A DNA stretch of 36,461 nt from Bacillota bacterium (GCA_023391425.1 JAEWAX010000091.1:1-36461); one strand, 5' to 3'; shown: positions 8,043-15,327, counted from the first letter of the stretch. Notes: generated by a model from the sequence alone, not told the origin. Translations and numbers: made by a program.

Positions 8043-8711
8043 TTGATTATGATAAATAGGCATAATAAAAAACTAATAATGATAGTATGTGCTCTAATAT
8101 TGATATTGGGATATGTTTTTATTTTTCACTTTAACGATATTAAAAGAATAAATCTGAAGATGATAGAAGACTATATAAAATCATATGGAAGATGGTCAAT
8201 AGCAGTATTTTTAGGAATTTCAACAATTAGACCATTAGCAGTAGTTATTCCAATTACATTGATTACACTTATAGCTGGTAGTATATATGGACCTGTTTAT
8301 GGGTTCTTATTAGCAATGGTTTCAACAATTATATCTTCTAATGTAGCTTTTTTGATAAGTAGATATTTCGGAAAATCATTTGTAGAGAAAATAATTAAAA
8401 ATAAGGCTCAGAAAATAAATTTAAGAATTGAAAAGAATGGATTCAAAATTATTTTTGTTATGAGGATATCAGGTATATTCCCTTTAGATATTGTAAGCTA
8501 TACAGCTGGATTATCTAAGGTAAAATATAGGGACTTCATGCTTGCTACAATATTAGGCGTTATTCCAGAAACCTTTTCTGTGGCATATTTGGGTCATAAT
8601 ATAAAAAATCCGCTATCACCAGGGTTTATTTTATCAATAGTATTAATTGTAATTACTATAGGAATACCTTTATTAACTAATAAGTGGAAGGCAAAAAATA
8701 ACAAAGAATAA
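8043..8711 (+). CDS. TVP38/TMEM64 (DedA/SNARE-associated) family membrane protein
   Basis: A polytopic membrane protein of 222 residues with about five hydrophobic segments. The conserved core is visible: PITLITLIAGSIYGPVYGFLLAMVSTIISSNVAFLISRYFGK (the G-x-hydrophobic-F/YG segment) and MRISGIFPLDIVSYTAGLSKVKYRDFMLATILGVIPETF. Related DedA-fold proteins move lipids such as undecaprenyl phosphate or phospholipids across the membrane; its own substrate is unknown. Start: AGGAG at 8032-8036 is 6 nt from TTG 8043 and 12 nt from ATG 8049; spacing favours TTG but ATG is possible. The next gene begins 31 nt after its stop. Confidence 0.8.
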   Translation: MIMINRHNKKLIMIVCALILILGYVFIFHFNDIKRINLKMIEDYIKSYGRWSIAVFLGISTIRPLAVVIPITLITLIAGSIYGPVYGFLLAMVSTIISSNVAFLISRYFGKSFVEKIIKNKAQKINLRIEKNGFKIIFVMRISGIFPLDIVSYTAGLSKVKYRDFMLATILGVIPETFSVAYLGHNIKNPLSPGFILSIVLIVITIGIPLLTNKWKAKNNKE

Positions 8712-8742
8712 AGGAATAATTTAGAAAAGGTAGATTATATAT

Positions 8743-9387
8743 ATGAATAATTTTAAGTATGTTTTTTTTGACTTAGATGGGACCTTAATAGATACAGTCC
8801 CATTGATATTAGAATCCTTTAATTACACGTTTTTTCATCATTTTGGTGAGACAAGGCCTGAGGAAGAAACAATAAGTTATATAGGTATGCCCTTATTAAA
8901 TCATTTAAGAGATATTTATCCTGGAAGAGAGGATGAGCTCGCAAAAACCTATAGAGAGTATAATGAAAGTAAGCATGATAATTGTGTCGCGATTTTTATT
9001 GGTATATATGATTTAATTAAGCAGTTATATGAAGAGGGAATCATTTTAGGTGTGGTGACATCAAAAAGAAGAGAACTCGCTATTAGAGGGTTAAAAATTT
9101 TTAATTTGACAGATTACTTTTTATTTGTAAATGGATCAGAGGCTTCTACAAAGCATAAGCCAGATGGGGATCCTCTTATAAAAGCAATGGAAATGGCAAA
9201 GGTTAATAATAAAGATGAAGTTTTGTATGTTGGAGATAGCCCATTAGACATACTCTGTGCAAAATCAGCAGGAGTGAAAAGCGCAGCAGTTGCATGGACG
9301 TACAGTCCGAGAATTGAGCTAGAAAAGGTAGAGCCTGATATATTTTTAGAAAAACCTAGTGATTTATTAAAATATATAATTAAGTAA
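8743..9387 (+). CDS. ppaX: HAD phosphatase, PpaX/phosphoglycolate phosphatase type
   Basis: 214 residues with the complete HAD set: FDLDGTLIDT (nucleophile Asp 10), a helical cap, VVTSKRR (motif II, about residue 107), KHKPDGDP (motif III Lys, about 141) and VGDSPLDILCAKSAG (motif IV, about 163). The N-terminal DLDGTLIDT with ESFNYTF and the KHKPDGDP block match PpaX, a pyrophosphatase that in Bacillus removes PPi made when HPr kinase/phosphorylase works in reverse. Phosphoglycolate phosphatase is an alternative, as the two are hard to separate by sequence. Likely co-transcribed with the membrane protein upstream. Confidence 0.7.
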   Translation: MNNFKYVFFDLDGTLIDTVPLILESFNYTFFHHFGETRPEEETISYIGMPLLNHLRDIYPGREDELAKTYREYNESKHDNCVAIFIGIYDLIKQLYEEGIILGVVTSKRRELAIRGLKIFNLTDYFLFVNGSEASTKHKPDGDPLIKAMEMAKVNNKDEVLYVGDSPLDILCAKSAGVKSAAVAWTYSPRIELEKVEPDIFLEKPSDLLKYIIK

Positions 9388-9421
9388 CGAAAATGATGGA
9401 TTAACTGTAGTAATCATCGGG

Positions 9422-9591
9422 TAAACAGAGTTATGGCTTAGGAGGACGGTCTCTATCCAAAGAGCAGAAATTATTGTCCAAAGATTACATTATAATAAGT
9501 TATTGAATAAATAGCTATATTTTGACTAAAGATAAACAGAGTTTTTAGTTTCAGGGAGTTTTACTCCATCTGAGACTAAGAACTCTGTTTA
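9422..9591 (+). repeat. Intergenic repeat copy A
   Basis: Begins TAAACAGAG (9422-9430) and ends with its inverse CTCTGTTTA (9583-9591). The first about 60 nt are clearly similar to copy B at 10643 (shared blocks AAACAGAGTT, GGAGGACG, TATCCAA, AGAAATT.TT.TCCA). Just before it, ATTAACTGTAG...CATCGG looks like the worn tail of a preceding unit, as in the tandem copies at 14.7-15.0 kb. It fills the gap between ppaX and the stress-like gene. Confidence 0.65.
9533..9591 (+). repeat. Large hairpin in front of the stress-like gene
   Basis: Two 22-nt arms (9533-9554 and 9570-9591) pair throughout, the only two departures being G-U wobbles; a further 5-bp GGAGT/ACTCC stem caps it. The 3' arm ends 3 nt before the AGGAG of the next gene, so in RNA this hairpin would sit right against its ribosome binding site. 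No T run follows, so it is not a classic terminator. Confidence 0.7.
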
Positions 9592-9607
9592 ATTAGGAGT
9601 GATTTTA

Positions 9608-10138
9608 TTGGCTAGGACAATTATAGCTATTTTTGAAGTATTCGAAAATGCAGAAAGAGCAGCTTATGAAATTCGTGAAAAAGGCCTCAGAACTGATAAT
9701 ATTTCTATTATCGCCAAGAACAGCGGTAACAAAGCATATTATAGGCCTAATAACGAAAATGGGAAACTTAAGCATGATGACCATGGACCAATCCCATATG
9801 AACTAAGCAAACGGGAGAGAATATCTGATGGGGTTATTACAGGTGGAATAATAGGTGGTGTTATTGGGATATTAATCGGTGCAGTAGGTATGTTTATCCA
9901 GGGTGGAGGTATGTTAGCCGCTGCTGGACCAATATCAGGGCTATTTATTGGACTAATCGGAGGTGGACTATTAGGTGGCTTACTGAATTTTGGAATTCCT
10001 AAAAGCAAAAGAAAAATATATGAGAATTTAGTTTCAAATGGCAATGCACTTTTTAGTATGAAAGTTGATGAGGATAGAATGGAATCAATCATTGAAATAA
10101 TAAAAGAAAATGGTGCGTTATCAGTAGAAAAATATTGA
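9608..10138 (+). CDS. Glycine-zipper general-stress-like protein
   Basis: 176 residues. The first 40 (ARTIIAIFEVFENAERAAYEIREKGLRTDNISIIAKN) resemble the N-terminal domain of the general stress protein 17M/YflT group, where a small alpha-beta domain precedes a variable part. A long glycine-rich hydrophobic region (about residues 77-125, repeated GGxxGG and GxxxG) forms one or two membrane-embedded glycine-zipper helices, and a second alpha-beta half (SNGNALFSMKVDEDRMESIIEIIKENGA) follows. Start TTG 9608 is chosen because AGGAG (9595-9599) is 8 nt upstream; the in-frame GTG at 9599 overlaps the RBS. Molecular function unknown; a role in envelope stress is inference. Confidence 0.6.
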   Translation: MARTIIAIFEVFENAERAAYEIREKGLRTDNISIIAKNSGNKAYYRPNNENGKLKHDDHGPIPYELSKRERISDGVITGGIIGGVIGILIGAVGMFIQGGGMLAAAGPISGLFIGLIGGGLLGGLLNFGIPKSKRKIYENLVSNGNALFSMKVDEDRMESIIEIIKENGALSVEKY

Positions 10139-10142
10139 TTAT

Positions 10143-10284
10143 AACGAGGCAGTATATGTCTCCATCTCTTATAGGTGGAGGGTACAGAATAGGTTTCTAG
10201 GCGGCTGACATATCTTCAGACTCGTTGAAACGCCGCAAATGAAATAAAATTTTCCTACAACTAAAAAATTTGAATTGAGGCGTT
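10143..10284 (+). ncRNA. Candidate structured RNA element between stress-like gene and yaaL
   Basis: Nested pairings are visible: AACGAG (10143-10148) with CTCGTT (10221-10226); ATATGTC (10154-10160) with GACATAT (10207-10213); TCCATC (10161-10166) with GGTGGA (10174-10179). A second hairpin pairs AACGCC (10229-10234) with GGCGTT (10279-10284), and CAAAT with ATTTG inside it. The unpaired centre (GGTACAGAATAGG, TAGGCGGC) is relatively GC-rich for this genome. I do not recognise it as a known riboswitch class. It may be a 5' leader of yaaL-bofA, a small RNA or another repeat. Confidence 0.4.
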
Positions 10285-10390
10285 ATAGGATAACTATTAA
10301 TTTTTAATGTTGAATATTTCCATAAGTGTATAAATAGTAATATAAAAGGTCAATCATTTATTATACTACATTATATTTAAGGAGAAGTTT

Positions 10391-10645
10391 ATGGAAATTT
10401 CATTGAATAAATCATTAAATAAAGTGGTTAATACAGCTGAGTCAGAGTTGTTAGCCGCTGAAAGAGAGAGTCTTATAATTGATATTAAGAAGGTAAAATC
10501 TGATTTGGCTGATGCGTATAGCAATTTTAACTATGTTTCTGATACCCTAATGATTGATTATTATACATATCAAATTAAAGCATTTGAAACTAGGTTTGAA
10601 TATCTTATAAAAAAGGCAAAGACACTTGGAATAGTCGATATATAA
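10391..10645 (+). CDS. yaaL: DUF2508 family protein YaaL
   Basis: A short helical protein of 84 residues: KKVKSDLADAYSNFNYVSDTLMIDYYTYQIKAFETRFEYLIKKAKTLGIV. The pattern of a helix followed by YxxD.L.(I/M)DYY.Y.I.A.E.R..YL...AK..G is the DUF2508/YaaL family, found next to bofA in spore formers, as here. RBS AAGGAGA is 8 nt before ATG. Function unknown. Its TAA stop is formed by the first three bases of repeat copy B. Confidence 0.85.
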   Translation: MEISLNKSLNKVVNTAESELLAAERESLIIDIKKVKSDLADAYSNFNYVSDTLMIDYYTYQIKAFETRFEYLIKKAKTLGIVDI

Positions 10646-10851
10646 ACAGAGTTTTAGCTTTGGAGGACGTTTTTATCCAATGCGTAGAAATTGTTATCCA
10701 GGGCAATAGCGCCGCTTATTCTACACTAAAAAGAGAATTAGCGGCGGTAGGCATCGGATAATCAGATTGAAAATAATAATTTTAGAATATTTTGGCCACC
10801 CCAAAAATATATTAAATAAGGACAGACTATAGAAATGACTAGCTCTGTTTA
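10643..10851 (+). repeat. Intergenic repeat copy B, between yaaL and bofA
   Basis: A 209-bp element bounded by TAAACAGAG (10643-10651) and CTCTGTTTA (10843-10851). Inside it, GAAATTGTTATCC...GGATAA encloses a hairpin of CGCCGCTTATTC with GAATTAGCGGCG (11 of 12 pair) and then GGTAGGCATCGGATAA. The same core appears twice, inverted, at 14744-14983, and the left part appears in copy A. GC-rich core within an AT-rich genome. Confidence 0.75.
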
Positions 10852-10875
10852 GTCCTAGACACAGGGGTGAAAAAT

Positions 10876-11067
10876 ATGAATGTAATTAAAATATTAAAAA
10901 AACTATTAATAAATACTGTTTTAGGAGCAGTTTTGCTTGCAGTAATTAATTTTATTGGTATTTACTTTAATTTTAATATAGCTTTAAACATATATTCTGC
11001 ATTAATTATAGGTGTTTTAGGAGTTCCAGGATTAGTTTTGCTAATTTTCCTAAAATTTATGGTATAA
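10876..11067 (+). CDS. bofA: Pro-sigma-K processing inhibitor BofA family protein
   Basis: A 63-residue integral membrane protein. In Bacillus BofA sits in the mother-cell membrane around the forespore and, with SpoIVFA, restrains the SpoIVFB protease until a forespore signal arrives. The family pattern is clear: NTVLGAVLLAVINFIGIYFN, then LNIYSALIIGVLGVPGLVLLIFLK, with the conserved GVLGVPG turn, giving two transmembrane helices. ATG 10876 is 8 nt after AGGGG; a GTG at 10867 overlaps the RBS. Its normal neighbour yaaL is upstream, but about 230 nt and repeat copy B lie between them. Confidence 0.88.
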   Translation: MNVIKILKKLLINTVLGAVLLAVINFIGIYFNFNIALNIYSALIIGVLGVPGLVLLIFLKFMV

Positions 11068-11078
11068 ACTTAACCTTT

Positions 11079-11350
11079 TCACAGGTTTAAAAGCCTCTGC
11101 TTTAAATATGATTCATAAAGAATTCCATAATCACTTTGTTTTAAAGGGCCTAATTCATCTGTCTACGTGAAGTTAGTGGTTTATGTAGTTAGTATTTTCT
11201 CTTCTTTAGATAAGTCTAAAAATATACCTTCAGCTAATTGGCTCTGATTGCTCAATTCCATAGAATCTATCCATGTTTTAAGACTAGATTGTTAAAATAT
11301 TGTTTTTTAATGCATAGAGCTGCTATTGAACTCTATACGCTAATTTGATA
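11079..11350 (-). pseudogene. Possible decayed frame in the 550-nt gap after bofA
   Basis: Read on the minus strand, one frame gives SSLKTWIDSMELSNQSQLAEGIFLDLSKEEKILTT, then two stops, then DELGPLKQSDYGILYESYLKQ and a final stop at 11079. The peptides look protein-like, with helical spacing and charged residues, but stops interrupt the frame several times and the family is not recognised. The rest of the gap up to 11619 holds nothing I can support. Confidence 0.25.
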
Positions 11351-11619
11351 TTTTCAGATCTCGCCTCTCTGCACAACATAGGATGCTAATACAATTTTTT
11401 AGTCGTTTAATAATTAATTGTTTGCTGTACTATGACTAAAGTGAAGTTTTAATTCTACATATGTCTTTTAGTTCATATAATCTAATAACGCATACTTGCT
11501 AAATATAAGGTTTTGAGCAAATTGATAGGCAATGTAATAAATTTATAACTGATATGAGTTGGTAGAGATTAGTAATATCATAACATTTTGTGGCCGGTAT
11601 TCGGCACATGGAGGCCAAT

Positions 11620-12603
11620 ATGCACGAATTAGAAAAGCAACTACAGGAAAACTATGATATTAAAATAAATAGCATTACAAATTATAGAGAAATGTTTATT
11701 GCTAATACCGATAATGGAAAGAGACTCATAAAAATATCAAACCTAAAGCCAGATAGGGTAAATTTTATATCAGAGGTTAAGGAACATTTATTTAACAATG
11801 GGTTTGAAAATATTGATAGAAATATTTATACCAATACAGGTAGCTCATTTATTACATTCAATGAACAAACTGTATACATGAGCAAATATATTGATGGTCG
11901 AGAATGCAATCTTGATAGTAGGGAAGAGACTATAAAAAGTGCAAGATTATTAGCAAAGATGCATAAAGCATCAAACGGGTGTACATGTTCAGAAAATTGC
12001 AATGCAAGAAGTGAGCTTGGCAGACTACCAAGTTGCTATAGGAAACGTTTGGACGAGATTAAGAAGCTGAAAAAGAATGCCCAAAAAGGGAAGCTGAAGT
12101 TTGACAGCTTAATGTGCAAATATGTAGATTATTTTTATGAGCTTGGTGAAAAAGCTATTAGTATGTTAGACACTTCAGATTATTATGAATTGGTAGAAGA
12201 TTCTGAAAAAGCTAGAAATGTATCTCACCATGATTTTAATCATCATAATATTTTTGTTCAAAATGATGAAATGTATCTAATAAATTTTGAATATTGCTGC
12301 TATGACCTAAAAGTATATGATTTAGTAAACCTATTAAGACGCAAGATGAGAAAATGTGAATGGAATATTGATGAGGCAGCTATAATTTTAAATGAGTATT
12401 GTAAAATAGAAGCGTTATGTGAGAGTGAGCTTGAACTTATGAAAATAATGCTTATGTTCCCTCAAAAATTTTGGAGGGTTGCAAATAAATATTATAATAG
12501 CAAAAAGGGTTGGTCAGAACAAAACTATGTAAGCCGCCTTCAAGAGGTTATAGATGAAATACAGTACCTAAATGCGTTTTTGGATAAGTTTGGTGGAATT
12601 TAA
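11620..12603 (+). CDS. CotS family spore coat protein (phosphotransferase fold)
   Basis: 327 residues with the aminoglycoside phosphotransferase/protein kinase-like fold of the CotS/CotI/YtaA coat proteins. Visible parts: N-lobe GKRLIKISNLKPDRVNFISEVKEHLFNNGF, hinge VYMSKYIDGREC, the catalytic-loop motif VSHHDFNHHNIFV (Asp about 205), and LINFEYCCYDLKVYDLVNLLRR, where the metal-binding Asp of the usual IDF(D/E) is Asn 222. ATG 11620 is 5 nt after GGAGG (11610-11614); longer frames from 11590 or 11608 lack or overlap the RBS. Monocistronic; probably expressed in the mother cell, though no sporulation promoter was identified. Confidence 0.82.
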   Translation: MHELEKQLQENYDIKINSITNYREMFIANTDNGKRLIKISNLKPDRVNFISEVKEHLFNNGFENIDRNIYTNTGSSFITFNEQTVYMSKYIDGRECNLDSREETIKSARLLAKMHKASNGCTCSENCNARSELGRLPSCYRKRLDEIKKLKKNAQKGKLKFDSLMCKYVDYFYELGEKAISMLDTSDYYELVEDSEKARNVSHHDFNHHNIFVQNDEMYLINFEYCCYDLKVYDLVNLLRRKMRKCEWNIDEAAIILNEYCKIEALCESELELMKIMLMFPQKFWRVANKYYNSKKGWSEQNYVSRLQEVIDEIQYLNAFLDKFGGI

Positions 12604-12670
12604 AACGGTAGCAAATCAAAAATTAATAGCAAGGATAAAAAAAGTCAAAGGATATGAAAATTAAAAATCA

Positions 12671-12761
12671 AAAGGCAATGGAGCTGTCGCACACGTACTA
12701 TCTAAACAAAAAGTTTTTCTATGTATTGTAAGTAGTTTTGCAACAGACCCATTGCTTTTTT
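12671..12761. terminator. Imperfect inverted repeat between convergent cotS-like and fhs genes
   Basis: GGCAATGGAGCTGTCGCA (12674-12691) and TGCAACAGACCCATTGC (12739-12755) form a long imperfect stem around a loop of about 48 nt. T runs follow on both strands (TTTTTT at 12756-12761; TTTTGATTTTT reading leftwards), so it probably terminates both genes. The arms (GGxxCTGTYGCA) also resemble ends of insertion sequences, so it may be a MITE-like remnant reused as a terminator. Confidence 0.65.
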
Positions 12762-12784
12762 AGATTATGGGATAATGACTAATG

Positions 12785-14455
12785 TTAAAACAAGCCAACA
12801 ATTGTTCCATCATCTTCAATATCTATTTTCTCAGCAGCAGGTACCTTTGGAAGACCCGGCATAGTCATAATATCACCAGTGAGTACAACTATGAATCCAG
12901 CACCAGCGGAAATACGTACTTCTTTGACTGTTACATCAAAGTTCTTTGGACGGCCAAGCAGAGCTGGATTATCTGAAAGGGAATACTGTGTTTTTGCCAT
13001 ACAAATTGGAAGTTTATCCAGTCCCATTTCTTCAATCTTAGCTATTGATTTTTCTGCAGCAACAGAGTATATAACATTGTTTCCACCATAAATCCTGGAT
13101 ACGATTGTTTGTACCTTGTTTTTAATAGGAAGAGTAGAATCGTATATAGGAGCAAAATTAGAAGGAGAAGTATCAATTAATGTAACTAACTTCTTTGCAA
13201 GCTCTATACCACCTTCTCCGCCCTTTAAAAAGACATCTGAAAAGGCAACCTCGACTCCCAATGAACTACATCTATCATGAACTAACTGTATCTCACTTTC
13301 GGTATCGGTATCGAAGTGGTTTATTGCCACTATTACAGGAACTCCAAACATTTGGAGATTTTCTATATGCTTTTCTGCATTTGCAAAGCCCTTAGAAAGA
13401 GCTTCAAGATTCTCCTCCTTAAGGTTTTCTTTCTTGATACCGCCATTATATTTCAATGCCCTTATAGTAGCTACTAGAACTACAGCACTAGGCTTAAAAC
13501 CTGCAAAGCGACACTTGATATCAAAGAATTTCTCTGCGCCTAGGTCAGCACCAAAACCAGCTTCTGTAATTACATAATCTGAAAGCTTTAGGGCAAGCTT
13601 TGTAGCAGTAACACTGTTACAGCCATGTGCGATATTTGCAAAAGGACCACCATGCATAATAGCAGGAGTACCCTCTAAGGTCTGAACAAGATTTGGCTTG
13701 ATTGCATCCTTAAGAAGTAGTGTCATTGAACCATCAACCTTTAAGTCTTTGGCGGTAACAGGATCTCCAGAATAGTTATAGCCGATAATAATTTGACCAA
13801 GCCGATTTCTTAAATCCTTTAAGTCTGAAGCTAGACATAGTATTGCCATTACTTCGGAGGCAACAGTTATGTTAAAGCCATCCTCTCTTGGGACACCATT
13901 AATTTTTCCACCAAGTCCAACTATCACATTTCGTAGGGCTCTGTCATTCATATCCATGCAGCGTTTCCAAACAATTTGGCGAGGGTCTATATTTAACGAG
14001 TTTCCTTGCTGCAGGTGATTATCTATTGCAGCAGAGAGAAGGTTGTTTGCAGCGGTAATAGCATGCATATCTCCTGTAAAATGCAGGTTGATATCCTCCA
14101 TAGGTACTACCTGAGAATAACCTCCTCCAGCAGCACCGCCTTTTATTCCCATTACAGGTCCTAACGATGGTTCGCGAAGGGCAATTGATGCATTCTTTCC
14201 TATCTTGGACATTGCTTGTCCTAGGCCAACTGTAGTAGTAGTCTTGCCTTCACCAGCAGGAGTTGGATTAATTGCAGTAACTAAGACAAGTTTCCCATCT
14301 TGATTATCTTTAACTTTATCCCATAATTTGTCTGAGAGCTTAGCTTTGTAGTTACCGTATAATTCAAGATCCTCCTCCTTAATTCCTAGTGCTTCAGCAA
14401 TTTTTGAAATGTGAAGCATCTTGCAACTTTGAGCGATTTGTATATCTGTAAGCAA
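12785..14455 (-). CDS. fhs: Formate-tetrahydrofolate ligase
   Basis: Joins formate to tetrahydrofolate with ATP to give 10-formyl-THF, feeding purine synthesis and, in acetogens, the methyl branch of the Wood-Ljungdahl pathway. At 556 residues it is full length. Conserved blocks: NPTPAGEGKTTTTVGLGQA (P-loop, residues 63-81), REPSLGPVMGIKGGAAGGGYSQVVPMEDINLHFTGD (about 93-129), EGTPAIMHGGPFANIAHGCNS and ITEAGFGADLGAEKFFDIKCR. Start is TTG, 8 nt after GGAAGGAG (minus strand). Monocistronic; the presence of fhs alone does not show acetogenesis. Confidence 0.97.
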   Translation of the reverse strand: MLTDIQIAQSCKMLHISKIAEALGIKEEDLELYGNYKAKLSDKLWDKVKDNQDGKLVLVTAINPTPAGEGKTTTTVGLGQAMSKIGKNASIALREPSLGPVMGIKGGAAGGGYSQVVPMEDINLHFTGDMHAITAANNLLSAAIDNHLQQGNSLNIDPRQIVWKRCMDMNDRALRNVIVGLGGKINGVPREDGFNITVASEVMAILCLASDLKDLRNRLGQIIIGYNYSGDPVTAKDLKVDGSMTLLLKDAIKPNLVQTLEGTPAIMHGGPFANIAHGCNSVTATKLALKLSDYVITEAGFGADLGAEKFFDIKCRFAGFKPSAVVLVATIRALKYNGGIKKENLKEENLEALSKGFANAEKHIENLQMFGVPVIVAINHFDTDTESEIQLVHDRCSSLGVEVAFSDVFLKGGEGGIELAKKLVTLIDTSPSNFAPIYDSTLPIKNKVQTIVSRIYGGNNVIYSVAAEKSIAKIEEMGLDKLPICMAKTQYSLSDNPALLGRPKNFDVTVKEVRISAGAGFIVVLTGDIMTMPGLPKVPAAEKIDIEDDGTIVGLF

Positions 14456-14728
14456 AGTAAAGTCTCCTTCCTAAATAATATATAATTAATATAAAAATCG
14501 ATATTGGCTAAAATACATTTTTAATGATGAATCTTAAAACTGTTACTTAAATTTATAGATTCTTGATTTAAATGGATTTATTTCCAACTAAATTTTAAAA
14601 ATCAATACAAAAAATATTATATATCTTTATAAGCCAGTAATTCAACAAAATTAAGTAAGTTAATCAGATACTATTCACGAAGCTGGGTAAAAAGGCATAA
14701 AATAGTATTAGAATAGGATTATATCCTT
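14456..14728. other. Intergenic stretch upstream of fhs, no gene recognised
   Basis: AT-rich, with no open frame carrying an RBS and no clear RNA structure. It must hold the fhs promoter (minus strand), but I could not assign -35 and -10 boxes with confidence. Confidence 0.4.
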
Positions 14729-14743
14729 AAGTTGGTACATATT

Positions 14744-14865
14744 TGCCCGATACCTACCGCCGTTAATCACATTTTTCTGTAGGCAGGGTTAAGCGGTGCT
14801 ATAGCCGTGGATAACGATTTCAAAATATTAGGGTGAGTAAACCTTACTAATACCAAGAACTCCGT
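14744..14865 (-). repeat. Intergenic repeat copy C2 (tandem, inverted relative to copy B)
   Basis: On the minus strand it reads GAAATCGTTATCCACGGC, ATAGCACCGCTTAA, ATTAACGGCGGTAGGTATCGGG, matching the core of copy B. It repeats the next unit with an exact 122-bp period: CTACCGCC at 14754 and 14876; GGATAACGATTT at 14809 and 14931. Confidence 0.75.
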
Positions 14866-14983
14866 TTATCCGAGTCTACCGCCGCTAATACTCCTTTTCA
14901 CGAAGGTGAGTTAAGCGTAACTACGGCCTTGGATAACGATTTCTAAGTTTCAGAGGGGGAATGAATTTTTTAATACCAACTTA
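14866..14983 (-). repeat. Intergenic repeat copy C1 (tandem with C2)
   Basis: On the minus strand it reads GAAATCGTTATCCAAGGC, GCTTAACTC, GAGTATTAGCGGCGGTAG, CTCGGATAAACGGAGTTC. The last part is the same ATAAACRGAGTT that opens copies A and B, so it shows the unit junction. AAGTTGGTA (14729-14737) and TACCAACTT (14974-14982) bound the tandem pair as inverted ends. Confidence 0.75.
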
Positions 14984-15061
14984 TTGTTATATATATGCCA
15001 ATATAAAAATTAATAATAATTTGAAATATTGGCATACTAAACTAAGAGGGGAAGAAATATT

Positions 15062-15235
15062 ATGCAACAAATTGAAATAGGAAACTTAGTATATAGAAAA
15101 TCTTATGAAAGAGATGTCCTTTTTAGGGTATCTGACATTATATTTGAAGAAGGAAAAAAAATAATTATACTAAAGGGTGTAAATGTAAGGTTACAAGCAG
15201 ATGCAGAAGAGGATGATTTGGATAAAGTAGAATAG
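15062..15235 (+). pseudogene. yabG: YabG sporulation protease reduced to its N-terminal domain
   Basis: A 57-residue frame, MQQIEIGNLVYRKSYERDV continuing LFRVSDIIFEEGKKIIILKG and VNVRLQADAEEDDLDKVE. This is the start of YabG (Bacillus: IGDMVARKSYQMDVLFRI...VRLIAD), a sporulation protease normally about 290 residues long that trims coat proteins and, in C. difficile, processes germination proteins. The place is right: yabG normally precedes veg, which follows here. After the stop there are only 92 nt before the veg promoters and no trace of the peptidase domain, so most of the gene is gone. RBS AGAGGGG is present, so the stub may still be translated. A full copy elsewhere cannot be excluded. 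Confidence 0.7.
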
Positions 15236-15327
15236 GACAAGGATATAATTTCCTGGAAATGTTTATTAAAAATTTTTATAAAGCCCCTAAAAGTGGGTAA
15301 TATAGGGTTGGTACGTCAAAAAAATAC

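Noticed and set aside
9739..10092. A 117-codon minus-strand frame rich in Pro and Ile
   Set aside because: It is the complement of the glycine-zipper region of the 9608 gene; the low-complexity composition explains the open frame.
10143..10284. A known riboswitch (glycine, ZTP, purine, c-di-GMP types considered)
   Set aside because: None of their conserved cores is present; only generic stem-loops were found, so it is left as unassigned.
12782..13395. Short plus-strand frames inside fhs
   Set aside because: They are shadows of the strongly conserved minus-strand fhs gene, without ribosome binding sites.
14744..14983. A CRISPR array, because of two regular repeats
   Set aside because: Only two units of 122 bp, each internally palindromic, with no short repeats and spacers and no cas genes.
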